A stretch of 44,072 nt of DNA, from positions 84,000 to 128,071 of the forward strand of contig PMFA01000014.1 of assembly GCA_003155915.1 (NCBI GenBank), read 5' to 3'. This stretch comes from Acidimicrobiaceae bacterium (lineage in GTDB: Bacteria > Actinomycetota > Acidimicrobiia > Acidimicrobiales > RAAP-2). Below, piece by piece: positions 7,939 to 16,119 of the stretch; within the stretch, counting starts at the first letter, position 1; every line of letters begins with the position of its first letter. The notes beneath the pieces were generated by a model. The model ran no database searches, was not told the origin of the DNA, and worked only from the letters and a program-made list of their open reading frames with translations. The position numbers and the translations under genes are program-made.

Positions 7939-8769
7939 TTAGGCAAGGGCTCGTCGTACGTGACGGACACGGTTGCGATCAAAGAGCCTCGCGCCGAGAT
8001 AGCTCGACGCGGCGAGGGCCGTGATCCAGAAACTCACCGGCCCGCCGATCCACACCCCGAAGAACAGGCCGGCCCACGCGCTCACCAAGGCGATCGTCAT
8101 GGCGAGTGCCACGGCGTGCTGCGGACGACTCGTCAACACTTCGGCGGCCGCGGCCGGTGCGACGAGCAACGAGAACACGAGCAGCACGCCGACGATCTGA
8201 ATGGCGACCACGGTCGTGATCGCCAGCAACGCCATGAAGAGCAGCGACATCGCGCGAATCGAAAGACCCCGGGCCGCCGCGGACTGGGCGTCGACCGACG
8301 CGAAGAGCAACGGCCGATACGAGAGTGAGACGACGAGCAGCACGCCGAGCGAGAGCGCGGCGACGAGACCCACGTCGTCCCAGGTGACGCCCAGTATCTG
8401 ACCGAAGAGGATCGAGTACGTGGCGTTGGCGTAGCCGCTGTAGAGCGAGATGAAGAGGACGCCCAAGCCGAGGGCGGCCGTCAGCGTTACACCGACGACG
8501 GCGTCGCTCTCGTCGAGCGACGCACCCCCAACGCCGATGAGCAGTCCCGCCCCGAGACAGAAGACCAACAGTCCGACAATGGGCGAAAGACCCAACAACA
8601 CGGCGCCCGCGGCGCCCGCGAATCCGACGTGCCCGATGGCGTGCGCCGCGAAGGCCTGGCGACGAAGGACGACGAAGTACCCGACGGCGCCGGCCGCCAG
8701 GGCGACCGCGGTTACCGCGTAGAACGCGTGCTGCACGAACGACGTCGAGAGGAGGTCGCTCAGGCTCAC
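7939..8769 (-). CDS. znuB: Zinc/manganese-type ABC transporter permease
   Basis: Membrane subunit of an ABC-3 family metal importer. The 276-residue protein is almost entirely hydrophobic, with about 8-9 predicted helices starting near residue 10 and the family-typical segments GYFVVLRRQAFAAHAIGHVGFAGAA and SILFGQILGVTWDDV. The start is GTG at 8767-8769 with GGAG 5 nt upstream; it overlaps the ATPase stop by 3 nt. With the binding protein and ATPase upstream it forms a complete ZnuABC-like importer. Zn and Mn importers of this family cannot be told apart from the permease alone; the Zur-like gene next door favours zinc. Confidence 0.9.
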   Translation of the reverse strand: MSLSDLLSTSFVQHAFYAVTAVALAAGAVGYFVVLRRQAFAAHAIGHVGFAGAAGAVLLGLSPIVGLLVFCLGAGLLIGVGGASLDESDAVVGVTLTAALGLGVLFISLYSGYANATYSILFGQILGVTWDDVGLVAALSLGVLLVVSLSYRPLLFASVDAQSAAARGLSIRAMSLLFMALLAITTVVAIQIVGVLLVFSLLVAPAAAAEVLTSRPQHAVALAMTIALVSAWAGLFFGVWIGGPVSFWITALAASSYLGARLFDRNRVRHVRRALA

Positions 8770-9626
8770 GAGGTCTCCTCCTCGTAGAGCTCGCTGAGGT
8801 GTTGGTGTGCTTCTTCGTTGTGCTCGAAGCCGTGAGGGTGCGGATGGGGATGGGGGTGCGCGAACTCTTCTTCGAGGCCCACGATCACTCGACGGCCCCG
8901 CGGCGTGACGATGATCTCGATCGGATGTCCGTAGAGTTCACTCAACACCGATTCGTTCACGACCTCGTCGACCGAACCGCTGCGCACCTGTCGCCGGGCG
9001 ATCCACAGCACCTGATTCACGATCGACGAGAGAGGGTTGAGGTCGTGCGCGACGACGATGATCGCCGCTCCGGTGCTATCGCGCACCAGGTTGACCAGGT
9101 CGACAATCTCGGCCTGGGCGGCGAGGTCGAGTGCCGCCAACGGTTCGTCGAGCAGCAACAGTTCCGGGCTGAAGACGGTTGCGTGCGCGAGCGCGATGCG
9201 TTGACGTTGGCCCCCCGAGAGGCTGTGGAGGGGCTGATCACAGAAGGCGGCCGTGCCCGTGAGCGTGAGGGCACGACGAATGACCTCGCGTTTCGTCTTG
9301 TCGCGACCCCATCCGAAGCGTGGGCCGTCAAAACCGAGTCCGACGTAGTCCCGTCCCGTCAGGGTCGACGTGGCGTCGGCCGCGCGAGACTGGGCCATGT
9401 AGCCCACGCGTCGATTCCCCCGCCGAGGCGACTGGCCGAAGACCCGCAACGATCCCTCGCTCAGCGGGACCAGACCGAGGATCAGGTTGAGCAGTGTCGA
9501 CTTACCGGACGCGTTCGGTCCGAGGACCGCAGTGATCGTGCCCGGCTCCACCACGAAGGACGCGTCACGCCAAATCGTGCGCCCGCCCAGCACGACGGCA
9601 CCGCCTCGCATTTCCAACGTGCTCAC
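8766..9626 (-). CDS. znuC: Zinc/manganese-type ABC transporter ATPase with His-rich tail
   Basis: Energises metal import on the cytoplasmic face. With the GTG start at 9624-9626 (overlapping the znuA stop as GTGA) the protein has 286 residues; an in-frame TTG three codons upstream is the alternative. Walker A GPNASGKST is at about 36-44, the Q-loop at YMAQS, the signature LSGGQRQR at about 136-143, Walker B LLLLDEP at about 156-162, and the H-loop at VVAHDLN. The last 35 residues form an unusual acidic, His-rich tail containing a HPHPHPHPH run and eight histidines, likely a metal-binding or sensing extension. The tail is an extra relative to compact ATPases of this family. Confidence 0.92.
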   Translation of the reverse strand: MSTLEMRGGAVVLGGRTIWRDASFVVEPGTITAVLGPNASGKSTLLNLILGLVPLSEGSLRVFGQSPRRGNRRVGYMAQSRAADATSTLTGRDYVGLGFDGPRFGWGRDKTKREVIRRALTLTGTAAFCDQPLHSLSGGQRQRIALAHATVFSPELLLLDEPLAALDLAAQAEIVDLVNLVRDSTGAAIIVVAHDLNPLSSIVNQVLWIARRQVRSGSVDEVVNESVLSELYGHPIEIIVTPRGRRVIVGLEEEFAHPHPHPHPHGFEHNEEAHQHLSELYEEETS

Positions 9627-10504
9627 GTCAGGCAACCTTCGATCTTCAAGTCAACCTTCATCTTCGTGACGACGCCGTTGATGAAACGCACGTAGTTGGT
9701 ACCGCGCATGGTCTCGGTCACTTTGATGACCGGCACGTGTGAGGACTTCGCCTGGGCGACGAGTTCATCCGTCAGCGGCGTGGCGGTCTGGATGTTGTCG
9801 ATGAGGAACGCGGGATGCTTCTTCAACTGATCCAACGCCGCGGCGAGGTCGCGTACCGACGGGTCGACGCCGTTGCCGACGGCCAATCGCAGCGCCTCGG
9901 GCGTCACGATGTCGAGTCGCGCATCCTCCAACAGGTACGACGTGACGTCTTCGGTCGCGGCGACCTTGACGTGATCGCAACGGGTCGCCATCGACTCGAC
10001 GGAACTCTGGATCGCGTTCAGTTGCGCCAAGAGTTTCGTCGAGCGAACCTCGATATTGGCGTAGCCGCGGCGGTGTGCGAGCAGCTTGGTCAACGCCTTC
10101 ACGAATTTGATGGCGGCCAATGGGTTGTAGAACAAATGGGGGTTCTTACCCGACGCGACGTTCATCAGCTTGCCGACGTTGATGACCGCCGCCTTCGAGC
10201 CCTGGGCGCTCACCAACTGTTCGAGCCACGTGTCGTAACCGGCGCCGTTCTCCAGGACGACCGACGCCTGGGCCACGCTCGCCGCGTCCGAGATCGTCGC
10301 CTCGTGCTCGTGCGGATCGGCGTTGGGGTCCGTCAAGAGCGACACGACTTTGGCGTCGGCGCCGACCAACTGATAGGCGAGAGCACCCCACTCCGAGACC
10401 CCGGAAACGATCAGGGGCTTGGTGGAGGCACCAGCGACGCCCGCGCTGAATCCGAAGGACGCGACAGCGACACTCAAGACCAAGAAGAGTCTTTTTGGAA
10501 TCAT
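9623..10504 (-). CDS. znuA: Metal-binding periplasmic/lipoprotein-like component of ABC importer (ZnuA-like)
   Basis: A 293-residue cluster A-I solute-binding protein. It has an N-terminal signal peptide (MIPKRLFLVLSVAVASFGF then AGVAGA) without a lipobox cysteine. Metal-site residues are suggested by the DPNADPHEHEAT segment, NPHLFYNP, and the C-terminal Asp region (FLIDNIQ). The frame is open to 10873, but the signal peptide fixes the start at ATG 10502-10504. There is no Shine-Dalgarno; TAGCAT lies 7 nt upstream, so a leaderless transcript is likely. A perfect Fur-type palindrome overlaps this start codon, which predicts repression by the divergent Fur/Zur-family gene. Confidence 0.9.
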   Translation of the reverse strand: MIPKRLFLVLSVAVASFGFSAGVAGASTKPLIVSGVSEWGALAYQLVGADAKVVSLLTDPNADPHEHEATISDAASVAQASVVLENGAGYDTWLEQLVSAQGSKAAVINVGKLMNVASGKNPHLFYNPLAAIKFVKALTKLLAHRRGYANIEVRSTKLLAQLNAIQSSVESMATRCDHVKVAATEDVTSYLLEDARLDIVTPEALRLAVGNGVDPSVRDLAAALDQLKKHPAFLIDNIQTATPLTDELVAQAKSSHVPVIKVTETMRGTNYVRFINGVVTKMKVDLKIEGCLT

Positions 10505-10509
10505 TCCAA
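10495..10509. promoter_or_regulatory. Fur/Zur-type operator palindrome
   Basis: TTGGAATCATTCCAA is a perfect 7-1-7 inverted repeat, the geometry of Fur-family boxes. It covers the ATG of znuA (10502-10504). A third half site, TTGGAAT at 10519-10525, forms a second inverted repeat with ATTCCAA at 10503-10509 (9-nt spacer). It sits in the 60-bp region between znuA and the Fur-family gene, so it probably serves both. The link to zinc is inference from the neighbours. Confidence 0.7.
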
Positions 10510-10511
10510 TT

Positions 10512-10517
10512 ATGCTA
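10512..10517 (-). promoter_or_regulatory. -10 element of leaderless znuA promoter
   Basis: TAGCAT read on the minus strand, followed by 7 nt and the znuA ATG. No Shine-Dalgarno is present. The spacing places transcription start at or next to the start codon. It matches the same element before other genes of this window. Confidence 0.5.
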
Positions 10518-10552
10518 CTTGGAATGGTTATAGAAAGCAAGTCGCTCACGGA

Positions 10553-10558
10553 TAGGCT
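10553..10558 (+). promoter_or_regulatory. -10 element of leaderless Fur-family gene promoter
   Basis: TAGGCT, then six bases (TCGGGC) and the GTG start at 10565. No Shine-Dalgarno lies between them. No convincing -35 element was seen. Confidence 0.5.
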
Positions 10559-10564
10559 TCGGGC

Positions 10565-10957
10565 GTGAGCACCTCGCGAAACACCGTCCAGCGTCGAGAG
10601 GTCATTGGGGTCCTGAGCCAGGTCCCTGGCTTCGTCAGTGCCCAAGACCTGCACACGCTCATTGAGCACGAAGGCGGCCACATCGCCCTCGCCACCGTCT
10701 ACACCCAGCTCAAGAAACTGGTCCACAACGGCGACGTCGACGTCGTGATGACCGATCGCGGTGAGAGTCTCTACCGGCGCTGCGTCGTGGAATCCCACCA
10801 CCACCACCTGTCGTGCCGTCTCTGTGGCGCGACCGTCGAGGTCGACGCTCCCGAGCTCGAAAAGTGGGCCCACGACATCGGAGAAGCGTTCGGCTATCGA
10901 GAACTACGTCACGTCGTCGAATTCAACGGGGTCTGTTCGTCGTGCCAATCGAACTAA
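10565..10957 (+). CDS. Fur-family metalloregulator, Zur-like
   Basis: A 130-residue repressor: an N-terminal winged helix (RREVIGVLSQVPGFVSAQDLH, then TVYTQLKKL recognition helix) and a C-terminal dimerisation domain with SHHHHLSCRLC. Structural-zinc cysteines are Cys84/Cys87 and Cys124/Cys127 in two CxxC pairs, as in Fur, Zur and PerR. Regulatory-site histidines are at 78-81. Divergence from a ZnuABC-like operon across a perfect Fur-type palindrome argues for Zur. The GTG start is set by the leaderless signature. Its 3' end overlaps pgeF by 16 nt, which ties it to the cell-wall genes downstream. A manganese- or peroxide-responding regulator is not excluded. Confidence 0.88.
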   Translation: MSTSRNTVQRREVIGVLSQVPGFVSAQDLHTLIEHEGGHIALATVYTQLKKLVHNGDVDVVMTDRGESLYRRCVVESHHHHLSCRLCGATVEVDAPELEKWAHDIGEAFGYRELRHVVEFNGVCSSCQSN

Positions 10958-11709
10958 CCCTGACACCGTCGACGCTCGGGGTACTCAACGTCTACCCCAT
11001 TGAATTCGCTCGCCACTTTGGCGTCCGGGCATTCGTCACCGACCGCTCCGGAGGCGTGAGCCCCACGCCGTACGACTCATTGAACCTCGGCGACCACGTC
11101 GGTGATGAGCCCGCGAACGTCCTGGAGAATCGCCGACGCGTCGCCGACGCCATCGGCGTTGACGCGAACCGCCTCGTCATCATCAACCAGGTCCACGGTC
11201 GCAACGTCGTGAACGCGAATGAGGCGACGCCCGACAGCTCTGGCGACGTCATCGTTGACTTCGGCGACGGATTCGCCGTCGCCGTGCTGATCGCCGACTG
11301 CCTACCCATTCTCTTGGTCGACGAAGACTCACCGACGCTCGCGGTCGTGCACGCCGGTTGGCGCGGACTGGAGAGCAACGTGATCGAGAGCGCGCTCGCG
11401 CACTTCGAACATCATGACGCGGTGCACGCGTTTCTGGGTCCGTCAATCTCCGGCGCCGCCTATCAGGTCGGTCCGGACGTGGCCGAGCACTTCGCCAAGG
11501 TTCCGGGAGCGCTCGCGCCCGACGCGGGTGATCGTTCCCGGCTCGATCTGCGCGCCGTCGCCGTCGCCCAACTCCTCGCGCTGGGAATCACCGAGGGCCA
11601 CCTCACGCTCGCGAGCCAAGTGACCGATGGCGGCGCCCCGTTCTTCAGCGACCGTGCGACGCGACCGTGCGGAAGGTTCGCGCTGGTCGCGCGCCGGGTC
11701 ATCGCGTGA
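10942..11709 (+). CDS. pgeF: PgeF-type purine nucleoside phosphorylase / cell-wall editing protein (YfiH, DUF152)
   Basis: A 255-residue protein of the former 'laccase domain' family, shown elsewhere to include adenosine/purine nucleoside phosphorylase activity and, in E. coli, peptidoglycan quality control against L-Ser misincorporation. Visible motifs are SLNLGDHVGDEP, INQVHG (first zinc-site His), VLIADCLPILL (Cys), AVVHAGWRGL (His), and FLGPSISGAAYQVGPDV. The start taken is GTG at 10942-10944, inside the end of the Fur-family gene. The stop overlaps the GTG of murL (GTGA). Being directly upstream of murL and murD2 agrees with a role in cell-wall precursor editing. Confidence 0.88.
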   Translation: MPIELTLTPSTLGVLNVYPIEFARHFGVRAFVTDRSGGVSPTPYDSLNLGDHVGDEPANVLENRRRVADAIGVDANRLVIINQVHGRNVVNANEATPDSSGDVIVDFGDGFAVAVLIADCLPILLVDEDSPTLAVVHAGWRGLESNVIESALAHFEHHDAVHAFLGPSISGAAYQVGPDVAEHFAKVPGALAPDAGDRSRLDLRAVAVAQLLALGITEGHLTLASQVTDGGAPFFSDRATRPCGRFALVARRVIA

Positions 11710-12992
11710 AACAACGCGCCGAGCTCTTTCGGTACGTCGGCCTCGACGTCACGTCCGACACGCTGACGGGTTTCTACGAGCTCGATGGTCGGGGCTTCGT
11801 TGAGACGGTCACGTTCGAGGGAGTGAAGTCACTCGAGGCGCCGGCCGTCGTCGCCCTCGCCCAACTCTGGTACCTCGTCGCCGGACTCTCGTACTACAAG
11901 GCCGGGGCCGCTCGCCGTATTGATGTCGGGACGACGCCGCTCGGCACTCACGGACGACGACTCTTCAAGGCCGCGCTCTCTGACGGACTGGGCGAGTTCG
12001 CGTATCGTAATCAGCTCCCACTGAGCGACGTCACGATCGAGGGTCGAGTCGGCGTCGAAGCCTACGAACCATTCGTCGACACCGGTCGCGTTCTCACGCC
12101 CTTCGGCGGCGGCATCGATTCGGTGGTGACGGTCGAGCAGTTGCGCGCCCACGTTGATCAGGCGCTCTTCGTCGTCAGCCCCTCCACGGGTCGCTTCACG
12201 CCGCTCGAAGAGACCGCCGCCGTCACCGGCCTCGACATCATTCGCGCCTCGCGAACGCTCGACCCCCAGATCGTGCGAGGCGACGATTCCTTCTTCAACG
12301 GCCACGTGCCGGTCACGACGATGGTGACGTTGTTGGCCGCGGTGGCGGCGGTCGCCTCGGGCCGCGGTGGCGTCGCGCTCAGCAACGAACACTCGTCGTC
12401 GGTCGCGAATCTCCGTTGGTACAACTCGGACATCAACCACCAATGGAGCAAGTCCTGGAACGCGGAGAACCTCATCGCCGCCGCGCTCGCCGAACGCGTC
12501 GGCGACGAACTCGTGGTGGCCAGTTACCTGCGCGACCGCAGCGAACTGTGGGTCGCTCAGGTGTTCAGCGAACTCGAGCAATACCATCACGTCTTTCGAA
12601 GTTGCAACCGCGCCTTCGCCCAGGCACCGGGAGAACGCGCGACACAGTGGTGTGGCGAGTGCGACAAGTGTCTCTTCGTCAATCTGGTGCTGGCCCCGTT
12701 CCTGTCGCGCCCGGCGCTATGGGACATTTTCTCCTGCGAACCGTTGAGCGACCCCGCGCGCGCCGAGCAACTGCGCACACTCGTCGGACTCGGCGCCGAG
12801 CACAAGCCGTTCGAGTGCGTGGGCGACCCCGACGAAAGCGCGGTGGCGCTCACGGAAGTGAGTCACCACGAGGGGTGGCGCGAGGTGACGGCACTGGACG
12901 AACTAGCGAAAGAGTTGCGCACCGAGAGCGAACTCTCTGACCTGCTCGAAGCTCTAGGACCAAGTCGTGTTCCGGCCCACTGGCTTCGCTGA
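11706..12992 (+). CDS. murL: MurL: UDP-MurNAc-L-Ala-L-Glu epimerase
   Basis: A 428-residue protein recognised as MurL. In Xanthomonas oryzae this enzyme inverts the terminal L-Glu of UDP-MurNAc-L-Ala-L-Glu to D-Glu in an ATP- and Mg-dependent reaction, replacing glutamate racemase plus the D-Glu-specific MurD. Seen here are a PP-loop-like PFGGGIDSV (132-140), SNEHS (226-230), HQWSKS (245-250) and a cysteine cluster WCGECDKC (315-322). These are the hallmarks of the family. The start is GTG at 11706-11708, overlapping the pgeF stop. The last 26 nt overlap murD2, so the two are coupled. Function is from recognition of the family; activity is not shown by the sequence alone. Confidence 0.85.
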   Translation: MKQRAELFRYVGLDVTSDTLTGFYELDGRGFVETVTFEGVKSLEAPAVVALAQLWYLVAGLSYYKAGAARRIDVGTTPLGTHGRRLFKAALSDGLGEFAYRNQLPLSDVTIEGRVGVEAYEPFVDTGRVLTPFGGGIDSVVTVEQLRAHVDQALFVVSPSTGRFTPLEETAAVTGLDIIRASRTLDPQIVRGDDSFFNGHVPVTTMVTLLAAVAAVASGRGGVALSNEHSSSVANLRWYNSDINHQWSKSWNAENLIAAALAERVGDELVVASYLRDRSELWVAQVFSELEQYHHVFRSCNRAFAQAPGERATQWCGECDKCLFVNLVLAPFLSRPALWDIFSCEPLSDPARAEQLRTLVGLGAEHKPFECVGDPDESAVALTEVSHHEGWREVTALDELAKELRTESELSDLLEALGPSRVPAHWLR

Positions 12993-14274
12993 GCTCGCGG
13001 GCAAGCGCGTCGGGATCTTCGGCTACGGCCTCGAAGGTCGCGCGACGCGACGACGAGTCGAGGACGTCGCGGCGGAGGTCGTGGTGGTGGACGACGCCTC
13101 CGACTTGGGCTCGGACGTGATCGTCTCGAGCGAAGGCGGCCTTGAGGCGCTTCTCGGATGCGACGTCGTCTTGAAGAGTCCGGGGATACCGCGTCGACGC
13201 GCGGACGTCCTCGACCTCGAACATCACGGTGTCACGGTCACGTCATCACTGAACCTCTGGCTCCACGACATCGATCGATCGCGGGTGGTAGCGATCACCG
13301 GCACGAAGGGCAAGTCGACGACGACGGCCCTCACGACCTTTTTTCTTCAGCGTCTGGGCGAAGCGGCACTGCGCCTGGGCAACTTCGGCCAACCGCCGTA
13401 CGACCCCGACCTCGACGTGTCGAAGGGCTGGCTCATCCTCGAGGTCTCGAGCTTTCAGTGCGTCGACATCGACGTGGCGCCCGGCCTCGTGGTCGTGACT
13501 TCACTCGGGGCGGACCATCTGGATTGGCACGGCACGCTCGAAGAGTACCGGCGCGACAAACTCTCACTCACGCGAGCGCCGGGAGAGCACCGCACGCTCG
13601 TGCCCGAGAACGCAACGATGCACGACTACGCCGCCGAGATCGGCGGTGACGTGATGTTCGTAGCCCCCGACGAGACCGGTCTCGCGAGCTCACTCGGGCT
13701 CCTAGGCGCACACAACGACACCAACGTCGCCCTCGCGCTCCACTGCGCTGCCCGCCTCGCCAACCGGAGCGTCGACGAGGTTCGTGCGCGAGCCTTCGAC
13801 TCGGCCCCAGCCTTCGAGCCGCTTCGCGGTCGACTCACGGCAGTGACGAGCGAAGTCGTGGACGGCGTAACGACGCGCTACGTCGACGACGGACTGGCGA
13901 CCTCGGCGTTGCCGGTGGTCGCCGCGCTCGAGGTATTTGACGACGAACCGGTCGCTTTGATTGTCGGAGGATTCGACCGCGGCGTCGATTACGCGCCATT
14001 GGCCGAGGCGATTGCGGCGCGACGACAGCCAATGGTACTGATCACGATGGGCGAGGCGGGAAAACGAATTGGCGACGAGGTAACCCGGCTCGCACCGGTG
14101 ATCCTTCAGATCGCGGTCTCGTCAATGCGCGACGCCGTCAGCGAGGCTCGCAACTCACTCGAGGGCGGCGTCGTACTGCTCTCGCCCGGCGCCCCAAGCT
14201 TTGACCAATACAAGAACTGGGAAGAACGCTCCGAGGACTTCACGACGATCGTCCATAAACTCACGCGGAAATAG
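12967..14274 (+). CDS. murD2: MurD2-type UDP-MurNAc-L-alanine--L-glutamate ligase
   Basis: A 435-residue Mur ligase. It has an N-terminal Rossmann-like UDP-binding domain (RVGIFGYGLEGRA), the ATP P-loop TGTKGKSTT (111-119), ILEVSSFQ and SLGADHLDWHG for Mg and carbamylated-Lys chemistry, and the C-terminal ligase domain (VDDGLATSALPVVAAL, IVGGFDRGVDY, LLSPGAPSFDQYKNWEERSE). It reads as MurD-like, and coupling to murL by a 26-nt overlap identifies it as the L-Glu-adding MurD2 partner. The GTG start at 12967 is inside murL. Whether a canonical MurD also exists in the genome cannot be seen here. Confidence 0.85.
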   Translation: MFRPTGFAELAGKRVGIFGYGLEGRATRRRVEDVAAEVVVVDDASDLGSDVIVSSEGGLEALLGCDVVLKSPGIPRRRADVLDLEHHGVTVTSSLNLWLHDIDRSRVVAITGTKGKSTTTALTTFFLQRLGEAALRLGNFGQPPYDPDLDVSKGWLILEVSSFQCVDIDVAPGLVVVTSLGADHLDWHGTLEEYRRDKLSLTRAPGEHRTLVPENATMHDYAAEIGGDVMFVAPDETGLASSLGLLGAHNDTNVALALHCAARLANRSVDEVRARAFDSAPAFEPLRGRLTAVTSEVVDGVTTRYVDDGLATSALPVVAALEVFDDEPVALIVGGFDRGVDYAPLAEAIAARRQPMVLITMGEAGKRIGDEVTRLAPVILQIAVSSMRDAVSEARNSLEGGVVLLSPGAPSFDQYKNWEERSEDFTTIVHKLTRK

Positions 14275-14300
14275 GGACGAACTCACGCCACCGAGATTGG

Positions 14301-14373
<73 letters not shown>

Positions 14374-14423
14374 GCAAGAAGCAACTCTACTTGATGGGTC
14401 GCCGTGGGCGGCCTCGAGATACG

Positions 14424-15512
14424 TCAGAACTCCATCAACGACAGCATCAGGTCGTTCAATAGCAGCGTCTCGTCGGCGTTGGACGCGAGGCGTTGCGTCG
14501 CTTCGGCTAAGACGCCAATGGCTCGAATCGACGCCCCAACGCGGTACTCATCACGCGCCTCGCCGAGTTCGCTGCCCTCGAGGCTCTCGACCATGCGGTC
14601 GCGATACACGTTCGTCAACGCGGTGAGCCCGAATCGCAATTCGTCGATCCGAAAACGTCGCTGCTCCCGCTTGAACTGGGCCTCGGTGTCTCGTCGATTC
14701 GCCACGGAACGCTGACCCATGAGGCGCGCCTCTCGAACGCGCAGCTCCATCTCCTCGTCCTGGATCTGTTGCAGGGGCGCGATGGCGTCGTCGAGCGCCC
14801 GAGCGATCTCAGTGGCGAGCGCGGCCGAGGTCGCCGGCGTACCGTTCAGTCGATCGGGCACCGAGCGCCACTGCGCGATGCGCTGGGCCAGTTCGTCATC
14901 ACGCCCGAGGATCCGCGCGCGTCGCAAGTTGCCGTTGGCCGCGCTGGCCGCCGCGCGCGCAGCGAGCGCCGTGGCACCTTCTCGAATCAGCACTTCGGCG
15001 ATGTCCTCTTCGCTCAGGCCCTTCAATTTCAGTTCCACGCATCGAGACGCAATGGTGTCGAGCGCCGGTGGCACGTCTTCGGCGCTCAGCAGGAAGATCG
15101 TTCGACTCGGCGTCTCCTCGAGCGACTTCAACAGCGCCGCTGCGCTGGGCGAGGCCCCCGTCGTCGTGAGTTCCACGTCTTCGATGACGACGATCTGATA
15201 GCCCGAACCCAGGGGACGTCGCCGACTCACGCGGTCCGCTTCACGCAACTCGTCAATTCGCCATGACAGACCGGCGCGCTCGGCGAAGTAGACGTCGGCG
15301 TCAGCGTCGCTCAGCACCAAGCGACACGTCTCGCAGGTGCCGCACCCGTTCTGGGGACACTGCAAGGCCGCCGCGAACGTCAGCACTGCGTCGTGCAGGC
15401 TCGATCCGACCGGTCCGCTGATGAGATAGGCGTGCACCGGCGCCTTGACGTACTGGCGCATCGCGGCGACGGCGGTCTCTTGACCTACGAGCGCATCGAA
15501 GACGTCAGTCAT
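14424..15512 (-). CDS. holB: DNA polymerase III delta' subunit
   Basis: Clamp-loader subunit of 362 residues. The AAA+ N-terminus has a degenerate Walker A (SGPVGSS at about 32-38, no GKT), as expected for delta', which does not hydrolyse ATP. A zinc module has Cys52, Cys57, Cys60 and Cys63. IVVIEDVEL is a Walker B equivalent and the sensor region leads to the SRC motif (IASRCVEL). The tmk-holB order is standard. It starts at ATG 15510-15512, one base after the tmk stop. A gamma/tau role is unlikely because the P-loop is broken and the length is short. Confidence 0.9.
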   Translation of the reverse strand: MTDVFDALVGQETAVAAMRQYVKAPVHAYLISGPVGSSLHDAVLTFAAALQCPQNGCGTCETCRLVLSDADADVYFAERAGLSWRIDELREADRVSRRRPLGSGYQIVVIEDVELTTTGASPSAAALLKSLEETPSRTIFLLSAEDVPPALDTIASRCVELKLKGLSEEDIAEVLIREGATALAARAAASAANGNLRRARILGRDDELAQRIAQWRSVPDRLNGTPATSAALATEIARALDDAIAPLQQIQDEEMELRVREARLMGQRSVANRRDTEAQFKREQRRFRIDELRFGLTALTNVYRDRMVESLEGSELGEARDEYRVGASIRAIGVLAEATQRLASNADETLLLNDLMLSLMEF

Positions 15513-15513
15513 C

Positions 15514-16119
15514 TCACCATGGTAAAGAGGCGAGGCGTTCGTCGACCGACGCAGCGACCTCGGACTCGCTGCGTGAACCGTCGATCACGCACCAGCGATT
15601 CCCCCACTTGGCCGCGATCGCCAAGTACCCGCCGCGCACGCGCTGGTGGAAGTCCAGGTCGGCCGATTCGAAGCGGTCGCGCACGTCGGGGGCTCGGCGT
15701 TCGTTGGCCACGTCGAGCGGCGTGTCGATCAACACCGTCAGGTCCGGCAGGCATCCACCGATGGCCAGTTCGGTGGCGGCCTCGAGGCGCGCGAGGTCGA
15801 CGCCGCGGCCGTAGCCCTGGTAGGCCAACGTGGAGGCGAAGTACCGGTCACTGACGACGGAGCGCCCGGTGGCGAGGGTCGGTTCGATGACGGTGCGCAC
15901 GTGATGCGATCGATCGGCCAGCATCAAAAGAGCCTCAGTGATCGGCGTCATGGGCGTAGCGGCGTCGAGGACCCAGCGCCGGAGATCGACGCCCAGGGGC
16001 GTGTCGCCCGGCTCGAAGGTGAAGTGCGCGTCGCGCAGTTCCGCGACGCGTCGGGCTTGGGTGCTCTTGCCGCTCGCGTCGATACCTTCGAAGACGACGA
16101 AGGAACCACGACGCATCAT
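15514..16119 (-). CDS. tmk: Thymidylate kinase
   Basis: Phosphorylates dTMP to dTDP. The 201-residue protein has the P-loop FEGIDASGKST (10-20), the DRx motif in VVSDRYFASTLAYQG and the LID region around DTPLDVANERR. The second residue pair of the LID (ERR) is compatible with either type I or II. The ATG at 16117-16119 overlaps the topA stop as ATGA, so topA, tmk and holB form one operon in that order of transcription. Some actinobacteria fuse tmk to a transporter-like domain; not here. Confidence 0.95.
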   Translation of the reverse strand: MMRRGSFVVFEGIDASGKSTQARRVAELRDAHFTFEPGDTPLGVDLRRWVLDAATPMTPITEALLMLADRSHHVRTVIEPTLATGRSVVSDRYFASTLAYQGYGRGVDLARLEAATELAIGGCLPDLTVLIDTPLDVANERRAPDVRDRFESADLDFHQRVRGGYLAIAAKWGNRWCVIDGSRSESEVAASVDERLASLPW

